A DNA stretch of 6,214 nt. Origin: Ectopseudomonas composti. Its GTDB lineage: Bacteria > Pseudomonadota > Gammaproteobacteria > Pseudomonadales > Pseudomonadaceae. The stretch spans positions 1 through 6,214 of the forward strand of contig CAMPIF010000276.1 of assembly GCA_946886245.1 (NCBI GenBank). The letters run 5' to 3'. The position numbers were made by a program, and so were the translations under genes. Position 1 is the first letter of the stretch. Every line of letters starts with the position of its first letter. Positions 1 to 5,317 of this stretch are shown here, piece by piece. Under the pieces are notes generated by a model. It was given only the letters and a program-made list of their open reading frames with translations, was not told the DNA's origin and did not search any database.

Positions 1-67
1 GTTTGGCCACTTCGCTCAGTTCGAACGCGTTCGGGCCGCCAAAGGATTTGAGTACCTGCGCTTTCAT
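1..67 (-). CDS. Zinc-type alcohol dehydrogenase / quinone oxidoreductase (MDR family), N-terminal fragment
   Basis: Only the first 22 codons are present; the gene runs off the left edge on the minus strand. The readable N-terminus starts MKAQVLKSFGGPNAFEL and continues SEVAK. This is the opening strand of the GroES-like domain of medium-chain dehydrogenases annotated as zinc-dependent alcohol dehydrogenase or NADPH:quinone reductase. Such proteins use NAD(P)H on small carbonyls, alcohols or quinones in the cytoplasm. The start at 67 is supported by a GAGGA ribosome-binding site at about 75-79, 7-8 bases upstream. A perfect 8-bp dyad sits at 89-108, just ahead of the ribosome site. The gene lies downstream of the SDR gene in the same direction but 328 bases away, so it may have its own promoter. 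The zinc and nucleotide-binding motifs are outside the window, so substrate and cofactor cannot be judged. Confidence 0.75.
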   Translation of the reverse strand, partial: MKAQVLKSFGGPNAFELSEVAK

Positions 68-88
68 TGTAAATCCTCGTTTCTATGA

Positions 89-108
89 GGCTTGAGAGTG
101 CTCAAGCC
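89..108. promoter_or_regulatory. Perfect 8-bp dyad before the alcohol dehydrogenase gene
   Basis: GGCTTGAG (89-96) and CTCAAGCC (101-108) are exact reverse complements with a 4-base spacer. The dyad ends 22 bases upstream of the dehydrogenase start codon. It could be a repressor operator or a leader hairpin. No T-run follows it on either strand, so it is not a standard terminator. It also covers the stop codon of the doubtful ORF at 102-374. Its CTTGA core recurs in other dyads of the window. Confidence 0.5.
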
Positions 109-374
109 GAGCATGTCTGTTTCAGCATGCGATTCACAAAGAGGCCGCAGGCTGAGCTCTCGCTTGACCCTCCGGCGGCCGGGTAGAAAAGAGTATTGCC
201 AGCGGCAGTCACTTGCCTTGGACCAAACGATGGTTCTGGAATCAGGTTGTTGTGATAAATCCGGATGTGCAGGCGCGCGGCAGGGCGTGGCGTGCTGGTG
301 AACAAGCTCAGGGCGTTCATGCACAAGCCCTGCACCTCGGCAGATGCCGTGTGATCCGCGTAGATCACGGGCAT
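102..374 (-). CDS. Possible small hypothetical protein (90 aa), doubtful
   Basis: This ORF would begin 21 bases after the SDR stop codon, on the same strand, with ATG at 374 and protein start MPVIYADHTASAEVQGL. I do not recognise it, and I see no signal peptide, membrane segment or metal motif. In its favour, by hand count about 84% of the first 44 codons end in G or C, as expected for a Pseudomonas gene, and it directly follows the SDR gene. Against it, G/C at third positions drops to about 55% over the last 47 codons, there is no convincing Shine-Dalgarno site (only a weak AAG before the ATG), and two other frames are also open here. It could be a real small gene, a remnant of a decayed gene, or chance. 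It is listed mainly because it is the only plausible content of the 328-base gap. Confidence 0.25.
   Translation of the reverse strand: MPVIYADHTASAEVQGLCMNALSLFTSTPRPAARLHIRIYHNNLIPEPSFGPRQVTAAGNTLFYPAAGGSSESSACGLFVNRMLKQTCSA
309..332. repeat. Short inverted repeat in the SDR/ADH gap
   Basis: CAGGGC (309-314) and GCCCTG (327-332) are exact reverse complements around a 12-base loop. A second short dyad, GTGATC (351-356) and GATCAC (363-368), lies just beside it with a 6-base loop. Both lie 28-90 bases downstream of the SDR stop codon on the minus strand. They could act as weak 3'-end structures for the SDR mRNA, but neither is followed by a T-run, so no terminator is called. Confidence 0.25.
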
Positions 375-395
375 GTTGCTTATTCATGCCGGTAC

Positions 396-1169
396 TCAAC
401 CAATAGCCTGAAGTGATTCAGGCAGCACCTGGCCACCATCGATAATCAGGCTCTGCCCCGTGATGTAGCCGGCTTCGCGGCTGGCAAAGAACATCACCGC
501 GCTGGCAACGTCTTCGGGGGTGCCCAGTCGTTTGGCAGGAATCGAGGCGGCCACGCCGGCCTGGTACTCGGCGTCCACATCCAGGAAGCCTTCGGTGATG
601 ATGTTGCCGGGCAGTACCGCATTGACGGTGATGCCGTCCTTGGCCAATTCGATCGCCGCAGTACGCATGAAACCCAACTGCGCTGCCTTGCTCGCGCCGT
701 AATGAACCCAGCCGGGTGAGCCGGTGACGGGGCCTGTAATCGACGAGGTGAGAATCACCCGACCGTACTCGGCTCGTCGCAGGAGGGGCAGGGCGGCTTT
801 CACGCACAGGAACGTGCCTTTGGCATTGGTTGCCAGCACTCGATCCCAGTCGGCCTCGGTCAGGTTTTCCAGGGTCGAACTGGGGAAAATGCCAGCGTTA
901 CAGCAGAGCACGTCGAGGCCACCTTGCATGTCATCCAGAGTACGCATCAATGCCTCGACGGAAACGGAGTCAGCCACATCGGCGGCCAGCCCTTGTACGT
1001 GCAGCCCATCCGCGCGCATACCGGCCGCAACGGCTTCGACCTTTTCAGCGTTGCGGGCGGTGATCAACACGCGTGCGCCCTGAAGCGCAAACTGCCTGGC
1101 AATGCCAAGGCCTATGCCACTGCTGGCACCGGTGACCAGGACACTCTTGCCACTTAATGACGAGAACAT
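396..1169 (-). CDS. SDR-family oxidoreductase (FabG-like classical short-chain dehydrogenase)
   Basis: This is a 257-aa classical SDR, the usual family length, expected to be a cytoplasmic NAD(P)(H)-dependent alcohol/ketone oxidoreductase. Visible motifs are the Rossmann glycine motif TGASSGIG (13-20), D64 of the adenine-contact ADV, CNAG (90-93, a variant of NNAG), N115, and the catalytic set S143, Y157 and K161 in YGASK. LPGNI follows at 187-190 and IDGG near the end. S143 lies 14 residues before Y157, one more than in E. coli FabG, which suggests a one-residue insertion. The frame is open to 1265, but AGGAG at 1178-1182 lies 8 bases before the ATG at 1169 and only 2 bases before the ATG at 1175. 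I therefore choose 1169; 1175 (259 aa) is possible. The substrate cannot be inferred: FabG-like annotation is generic and there is no fatty-acid gene nearby. A dyad at 1208-1236 lies in its promoter region. Confidence 0.9.
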   Translation of the reverse strand: MFSSLSGKSVLVTGASSGIGLGIARQFALQGARVLITARNAEKVEAVAAGMRADGLHVQGLAADVADSVSVEALMRTLDDMQGGLDVLCCNAGIFPSSTLENLTEADWDRVLATNAKGTFLCVKAALPLLRRAEYGRVILTSSITGPVTGSPGWVHYGASKAAQLGFMRTAAIELAKDGITVNAVLPGNIITEGFLDVDAEYQAGVAASIPAKRLGTPEDVASAVMFFASREAGYITGQSLIIDGGQVLPESLQAIG

Positions 1170-1207
1170 CTGCATAGCTCCTATCCAATGAGGTTCACCG
1201 GCATAGT

Positions 1208-1236
1208 CAGTCAAGCCATGGCGATCTGCTTGACTG
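1208..1236. promoter_or_regulatory. Perfect 9-bp dyad, candidate operator of the SDR gene
   Basis: CAGTCAAGC (1208-1216) and GCTTGACTG (1228-1236) are exact reverse complements with an 11-base spacer. The centres of the arms are 20 bp apart, two helical turns, which suits a dimeric DNA-binding protein contacting one face. The dyad lies 39-67 bases upstream of the chosen SDR start, where an operator or activator site would be expected. It is too loosely spaced and too far from any gene end to be a terminator. The bound protein is unknown. Confidence 0.55.
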
Positions 1237-1472
1237 CCTGACACATTTTTGTGCTCAGCGATCAACTCTCAGGAAAAACTTTAGGGTCTATGCTCTGCAG
1301 TCAACGACGTGTCTTTAAGTCTCAAGCAGTGGCCGCGTCACTTGGCATCCCCGGACTCGTCGCTCATTCGAGGTGAAACCGACAGAAAGAGACCGGTCGT
1401 CGCTGATAGGTCAGGTTGTGTCGAATGTTGATAAGCTCGATGGCATTCACCCTCAGGATGTGCGGCGAAAAT

Positions 1473-1488
1473 CGGCACGAAGCTTGCC
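1473..1488 (+). promoter_or_regulatory. Sigma-54 (-24/-12) promoter match for the AraC gene
   Basis: The sequence CGGCACGAAGCTTGCC fits the RpoN consensus TGGCACG-N4-TTGCW at 10 of 12 defined positions. The invariant GG (1474-1475) and GC (1486-1487) are separated by exactly 10 bases, the required spacing. The mismatches are C for T before the GG and C for A/T after TTGC. Transcription would start near 1499, giving a leader of about 52 bases with AGAGG before the ATG at 1551. RpoN promoters need an enhancer-binding activator, which is not encoded in this window. Confidence 0.6.
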
Positions 1489-1550
1489 TTGATATTGTGC
1501 TTGTCAAAACCGACCTAACGGTCCCATCAGCATCTGTGTGAGAGGTTGCC

Positions 1551-2603
1551 ATGCAACTTGCCACTACGCGACGACTCGCCGATCAGCTTCAATCCATTGG
1601 AGTCCTGAGTTCGGCTGCAACGGGCCTGGCTGAATTCATCCAGCAGAAAGGTGGAGATGCAGACCGCATCTTCGGTCACGCGGGGTTCGACCCGGAGCAT
1701 TTGCAGCATCCAACCTTGAGCCTGGATCTCAAGCAGTACTGCGCCGTTTTCGAAGAGGCCGCTCGCCAGACTCAGGATGATAATTTTGGTCTGCGCTACG
1801 GCAATCAGTTCAAACCCGACAGCCTGGGTATGCTCGGCTATGTCGGCATCTGCTCGGAAACCCTGGGAGACGCACTGCGTAACGTGGTGAAGGTATTTCC
1901 TGTCCATCAGCAAGGCAGCCTGCTGCGACTTGAGGTGGAGAATGAATGGTGCCGGCTCGATTATCAGGTCCAGTACGGCGCGATCTTTCGCAGGCGTCAG
2001 GACGCGGAATTGTCCATGGGCATGTTCACCAACCTGATGCGTCACGCCCTCGGACAAAAGTGGGCCCCTGAGCGGGTTCATTTCGAGCACCCTCAACCGG
2101 AGGCCTGGCACGAGCATTGTAAGGCCTTCGATGCTCCGGTCTTCTTTGGCCAGCCCTGTAACTCACTGGTGTTCAGAAGGGGGGCGCTGGACAAAGCCAT
2201 GCCCGATCGTGATGCTCGCCTGCTGGCCATCGTCATGGAAAGCATGGACCTGTTGGCGCGCCAATGGGGCGAGCGGCAGGGGGGGCACGGGATCATCAAC
2301 GACGTTCAGGCGCAGATCCGAATTCAGCTGGCCGAGGGTGAGCCTGGCCTCGAGCAAGTGGCGGACCTGCTGAATATGACAAGTTGGAGTCTGCAGCGAC
2401 GACTTGGCGAGAAAGGGTTGACCTTTTCTGCCCTGGTGGAAAAGGTGCGCCAGGAACTGGCCCAGTATTACCTGACCCGGACAAGCTTGCCCATCTCCGA
2501 ACTCGCACTTCTGCTCGGCTATTCAGAGACCAGTGCCTTCTCGCGCGCCTTCCGGCGTTGGCACGGGGCGAGTCCGAAACAGTGGCGCAAGTCTGACGCG
2601 TAG
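1551..2603 (+). CDS. AraC-family transcriptional regulator, OruR-type
   Basis: This 350-aa cytoplasmic DNA-binding regulator has a long N-terminal sensor domain of the kind found in OruR-like AraC proteins (Pfam Arabinose_bd-type, about residues 25-215). The DNA-binding part at the C-terminus has two helix-turn-helix units, about 264-285 (LEQVADLLNMTSWSLQRRL) and about 313-337 (ISELALLLGYSETSAFSRAF). It ends with the family signature SPKQWR at 341-346. Length and domain order are normal for the group. The start at 1551 is fixed by AGAGG at 1541-1545. It lies convergent to the kinase gene and close to the PLP enzyme and aldehyde dehydrogenase genes. The natural inference is that it senses the amino-alcohol substrate or an intermediate and activates the kinase/PLP-enzyme promoters. 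It may also act on the divergent SDR gene. Its own promoter appears to be sigma-54 dependent. The ligand is unknown. Confidence 0.9.
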   Translation: MQLATTRRLADQLQSIGVLSSAATGLAEFIQQKGGDADRIFGHAGFDPEHLQHPTLSLDLKQYCAVFEEAARQTQDDNFGLRYGNQFKPDSLGMLGYVGICSETLGDALRNVVKVFPVHQQGSLLRLEVENEWCRLDYQVQYGAIFRRRQDAELSMGMFTNLMRHALGQKWAPERVHFEHPQPEAWHEHCKAFDAPVFFGQPCNSLVFRRGALDKAMPDRDARLLAIVMESMDLLARQWGERQGGHGIINDVQAQIRIQLAEGEPGLEQVADLLNMTSWSLQRRLGEKGLTFSALVEKVRQELAQYYLTRTSLPISELALLLGYSETSAFSRAFRRWHGASPKQWRKSDA

Positions 2604-2607
2604 TTCG

Positions 2608-2634
2608 GGCGGCATCTCGGGACTCGATGCCGCC
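2608..2634. terminator. Hairpin between convergent AraC and kinase genes
   Basis: GGCGGCATC (2608-2616) pairs perfectly with GATGCCGCC (2626-2634) around a 9-base loop. It begins 4 bases after the AraC stop codon, and the kinase stop codon lies 48 bases beyond it on the other strand. The position and strong GC stem suggest 3'-end formation or mRNA end protection for both converging transcripts. No T-run follows on either strand, so it is not a canonical intrinsic terminator. Confidence 0.45.
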
Positions 2635-2681
2635 GTCGAAGCGCTAGTTGCTGAAAGTCTCCGACGTTCGTTCGTGGGGCA

Positions 2682-3692
2682 TCATCGAAACGCGACCTGA
2701 GCGAGTCCATCGTTCAAGTATCGCCGGCACAGATCAACGCTTTGTTTTGCCCAGCTCGCACCGAGGTTGCGGACTTGCTGGGTGTCGGCATGGGTTCCGG
2801 TCCAGGCCAGCAGCTGGATGCGCCGCTGAATGATGAAGGTCGGGATCATGGCGATGTCGTGCGCTGTCAAACGACTGACCGCCGCATAACCGGCCAGCCA
2901 ATGTTCGATCCAGTCATTCAGTCGATCATGATGCTCATAGAAGCTAAGGGCTGAAGCCAGGTCATGCATGTACCAGCCAAAACCGCAGTCGTCGAAATCG
3001 ATGACGTGCGTGTGCTCTTGAGCGACCAGCAAATTGGCCAAGCGCAGATCGGCATGAATCAAACCGTAACGCTTCGCGTCCTGACCGTAGCTCGCCAGTT
3101 CGCTCTGCACGCGTACTAGCACCTCTTCGATCAAACCAAACGCGCTGCTGTCCAGGTTGACCGCATCTCGCCAGTTGCCCCAGTGTCCCTCGGGGCCGAC
3201 CATGCTCGGGTGATTCCAGACAATCCGGCGAAAGCCGGCGGGACGCTGCCATTGCTGGCTGTGCTGATGCAGCTTCGCGGTAATGGCGCCCAGCCGCATG
3301 AAGGCACTGACGTCGATATCTGTCGTGGGCTCGGTCCCGTTGACCCAGTTGAATAGCACCAGATTGAGTTCCCTGCCGAAACCCACGTCAGCACTCTGCA
3401 CATAGTGCCCGTCCAGGCCAATGATGGGCCGCGGGACTCGAATGCCTGATGCTTGCAGAGCGCTCAGCCAGTCCAGTTCGCTCTCGATTTCGGACCTTTG
3501 GTGGTAGCCATGCTTGTGCACGCGCAAGGCATAACGATGGCCGCTCGGTGTATCGATACGATACGTAGCGTTCTCTGAGTGACACAGCAGTGTTACTTGC
3601 CCCTGCACATGGGGCGGGTAGCAAAGGGCGAGCGTGCGAATCGCCACATCTTGCAGGGTCTGAAGGCCGATTTCTTCTTTAGCAGTGCTCAT
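2682..3692 (-). CDS. APH-fold phosphotransferase, predicted amino-alcohol (or hydroxylated amine) kinase
   Basis: This 336-aa cytoplasmic kinase belongs to the aminoglycoside phosphotransferase/choline kinase fold, the group that also holds YihE/SrkA, homoserine kinase II and human hydroxylysine kinase HYKK. The N-lobe has the strand YALRVHK (54-60) in the nucleotide-binding region. The catalytic loop is HADLRLAN (213-220), with D215 as the catalytic base and N220 as a metal ligand. The DFG-equivalent is IDFDD (231-235), with D232 binding Mg-ATP, followed by the family's GFGWYMHDLA (237-246). All key residues are present, so it should be active. The start at 3692 has GGAG 7-8 bases upstream. 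It diverges from the PLP-enzyme gene across 259 bases. That pairing suggests it phosphorylates the hydroxyl group of an amino alcohol, making the substrate of the neighbouring phospho-lyase. Alternatives are a hydroxylysine kinase or an unrelated small-molecule kinase. Confidence 0.85.
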   Translation of the reverse strand: MSTAKEEIGLQTLQDVAIRTLALCYPPHVQGQVTLLCHSENATYRIDTPSGHRYALRVHKHGYHQRSEIESELDWLSALQASGIRVPRPIIGLDGHYVQSADVGFGRELNLVLFNWVNGTEPTTDIDVSAFMRLGAITAKLHQHSQQWQRPAGFRRIVWNHPSMVGPEGHWGNWRDAVNLDSSAFGLIEEVLVRVQSELASYGQDAKRYGLIHADLRLANLLVAQEHTHVIDFDDCGFGWYMHDLASALSFYEHHDRLNDWIEHWLAGYAAVSRLTAHDIAMIPTFIIQRRIQLLAWTGTHADTQQVRNLGASWAKQSVDLCRRYLNDGLAQVAFR

Positions 3693-3756
3693 GTGCCAGC
3701 TCCAGCGTGTACTGAGGAAAAGTCAGCATCAGGATGGGGAGACTGTCGCGGAGGTG

Positions 3757-3855
3757 CTTGACCCTGGGAGGGGTGAATCTGACTGCAGAGAACAATTACA
3801 GGATCCAGGGCGAGAAGTTGACCGCAGCGCAGATAACGAATCCGCCAGGGTCAAG
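3757..3855. promoter_or_regulatory. Perfect 11-bp inverted repeat in the kinase/PLP-enzyme promoter region
   Basis: CTTGACCCTGG (3757-3767) and CCAGGGTCAAG (3845-3855) are exact reverse complements separated by 77 bases, within the 259-base divergent region between the kinase and PLP-enzyme starts. A third TTGACC lies between them at 3818-3823. The arms are about 88 bp apart centre to centre, close to a whole number of helical turns (about 8.4). This arrangement suits two operators for one regulator acting on both promoters or forming a loop. The AraC-family protein of this window is the obvious candidate. No good sigma-70 -35/-10 pair was found on either strand. Confidence 0.55.
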
Positions 3856-3951
3856 TCGTGCGAAGAAACCAGCGGCACTATTTCCCCCAGGCAACTGATA
3901 TTCGGATGCCGTTTCCGGTACTTCTTTGCACGCCTAGCGAGGCCGTTCACC

Positions 3952-5262
3952 ATGTTGAAAACCAACGCTTTTTCCGAGGAAAGCAGTAACTCTCTCTCGC
4001 CGCGTACCCGCGAGATGATCGAGCGTCGGCGGCGTTTGCTCGGTCCAGGCTATCAACTGTTCTATCAGAACCCGCTGCACCTGGTTCGTGGTGAAGGTGT
4101 CTGGGTCTATGACGTCGACGGGCAGCGCTATCTGGACGTCTATAACAACGTGCCGTCGGTTGGCCATTGCCATCCGCATGTCGTCGAGGCCTTGTGTCGT
4201 CAGGCGCGCCTGCTCAATACGCACACTCGTTACCTGGACGACAACATCCTGGATTTCGCTGAGAAACTGCTGGGCACCATGCCCGCCGAGTTGAGCCAGG
4301 CAACGTTCACCTGCACCGGCAGCGAGGCCAACGACCTGGCCGTGCGTATCGCCCGTGGATATACCGGCGGTACGGGTGTGATCGTGACCCGCTACGCCTA
4401 CCACGGGCTTACCGCAAGCATTGCCGAGCTGTCCTCTTCGCAGTTTTCGCAGATCGTAGCGAGCCCTGACGTGCGTACGGTTGCGGCGCCGATACATAGC
4501 CCGGAAAACCCCGATGAAGTCGGTCGACGTTTCGCGGCCGATGTGCGTGCTGCGCTGGCTGATATGCGCAGCCACGGTATCAAGCCTGCGGCACTGCTGC
4601 TGGACTCGTTCTTCACCAGCGATGGCGCTTTCTTCGAACCGTCCGGTTTCTTGCGCGAAGCCGTCGAGGCCATGCGAGAGGCCGGCGGCCTGTACATCGC
4701 CGATGAAGTCCAGCCGGGCTATGGGCGTTCGGGGCGTCATATGTGGGGCTTCCAGTGCCATGGTCTGGTCCCGGATATCGTCACCCTGGGCAAGCCGATG
4801 GGTAATGGTCACCCAACCGCCGGTATCACGGTGAAGCCGCAGATCCTTGAGCGTTTCGCCAAGGAGTCCGGCTATTTCAACACCTTTGCCGGCAATCCGG
4901 TTTCGTCCGCTGTCGGCTTGGCGGTGCTGGAGGTGATCGAGCGGGAAAACCTCATTGCCAATGCCCACGAGTCCGGCACGTTCATGCTCGATGGGCTCAA
5001 GCACCTGGCTGCACGCCATCCGGTCATCGGCGATGTGCGCGGTATGGGGCTGTATCTGGGCGTCGACTTCACTGCTGCAGATGGCACGCCTGACGCTTCG
5101 ACCGCGGCAAAAGTGGTCAATGGCCTGAGAGAGGAGCACGTGCTGATCGGCGCGGCCGGCCCACACGTCAACACCCTCAAGATCCGCCCACCGCTGGTAT
5201 TCCAGCGCGAGCATGCAGAGATCTTCCTGAACAGCTTGGAGCGCGTGCTCGAGCGACTCTGA
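3952..5262 (+). CDS. Class III PLP enzyme, predicted amino-alcohol-phosphate phospho-lyase (ETNPPL/PHYKPL-like)
   Basis: This 436-aa protein has the fold-type I class III aminotransferase layout. Visible features are GSEAND (123-128, phosphate binding), AYHG (149-152), [11 protein letters not shown] (249-259) with D251 contacting the PLP ring nitrogen, and GKPMGNGHP (280-288) with K281 as the PLP lysine. The stretches [11 protein letters not shown] (65-75), [13 protein letters not shown] (87-99), [11 protein letters not shown] (308-318) and LKIRPPLVF (409-417) closely parallel, from recall, human ethanolamine-phosphate phospho-lyase and its paralogue for phosphohydroxylysine. These enzymes eliminate phosphate and ammonia to give an aldehyde instead of transaminating. 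A kinase on one side and an aldehyde dehydrogenase on the other support that reaction. The start at 3952 is chosen because of GAGG at 3939-3942; the frame is open back to 3685, but that extension matches nothing in the family. Many pipelines would call it an aspartate aminotransferase family protein. An ordinary omega-aminotransferase is the alternative. Confidence 0.88.
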   Translation: MLKTNAFSEESSNSLSPRTREMIERRRRLLGPGYQLFYQNPLHLVRGEGVWVYDVDGQRYLDVYNNVPSVGHCHPHVVEALCRQARLLNTHTRYLDDNILDFAEKLLGTMPAELSQATFTCTGSEANDLAVRIARGYTGGTGVIVTRYAYHGLTASIAELSSSQFSQIVASPDVRTVAAPIHSPENPDEVGRRFAADVRAALADMRSHGIKPAALLLDSFFTSDGAFFEPSGFLREAVEAMREAGGLYIADEVQPGYGRSGRHMWGFQCHGLVPDIVTLGKPMGNGHPTAGITVKPQILERFAKESGYFNTFAGNPVSSAVGLAVLEVIERENLIANAHESGTFMLDGLKHLAARHPVIGDVRGMGLYLGVDFTAADGTPDASTAAKVVNGLREEHVLIGAAGPHVNTLKIRPPLVFQREHAEIFLNSLERVLERL

Positions 5263-5265
5263 CCC

Positions 5266-5282
5266 GCGCAGCGGTACTGCGC
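5266..5282 (+). other. Intercistronic hairpin between PLP-enzyme and aldehyde dehydrogenase genes
   Basis: GCGCAG (5266-5271) pairs perfectly with CTGCGC (5277-5282) around the 5-base loop CGGTA, starting 4 bases after the PLP-enzyme stop codon. No T-run follows and the next gene begins 35 bases later. It is more likely an mRNA-stabilising or partial processing/attenuation element within one operon than a terminator. Confidence 0.4.
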
Positions 5283-5317
5283 TCGACAATGACAACAACA
5301 ATGTCTCGGAGAACACC

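Larger units (their letters stand above)
1176..1550. other. Divergent control region between the SDR and AraC genes
   Basis: This is a 375-base stretch without a credible gene; the short frames here have no family features. On the left it holds the dyad at 1208-1236 and the Shine-Dalgarno site of the SDR gene (AGGAG at 1178-1182). On the right it holds a sigma-54 promoter match at 1473-1488 and the AraC ribosome site (AGAGG at 1541-1545, 5 bases before the ATG). I found no convincing sigma-70 -35/-10 pair for either gene. The roughly 230 bases between the dyad and the sigma-54 match are long enough to hold enhancer-binding-protein sites, but I could not identify any. Confidence 0.6.

Noticed and set aside
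166..187. GC-rich imperfect hairpin with nearby A-run, considered as a terminator
   Set aside because: The arms pair only with bulges, and no T-run follows the stem on the transcribed strand in either direction.
348..371. Hairpin at GTGATC/GATCAC considered as the SDR terminator
   Set aside because: The stem is only 6 bp, outer pairs need a bulge, and no U-tract follows on the minus strand.
1176..1265. N-terminal extension of the SDR to an ATG at 1265
   Set aside because: It adds 32 residues with no match to the SDR fold and would cover the dyad at 1208-1236; AGGAG at 1178-1182 marks the start at 1169 (or 1175).
1364..1564. 66-codon minus-strand ORF in the SDR/AraC gap
   Set aside because: It has no ribosome site and no family features, overlaps the AraC start, and would read through the sigma-54 promoter match.
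3917..3929. Sigma-54-like element just upstream of the PLP-enzyme gene (GG at 3917-3918, GC at 3928-3929)
   Set aside because: The GG and GC are 9 bases apart, not 10, the TGGCAC half is poor, and the predicted start would leave almost no leader before the Shine-Dalgarno site.
3685..3951. In-frame open extension of 89 codons upstream of the PLP-enzyme start
   Set aside because: It overlaps the kinase start codon, crosses the promoter region with its inverted repeat, has no counterpart in class III enzymes, and GAGG at 3939-3942 supports the ATG at 3952.
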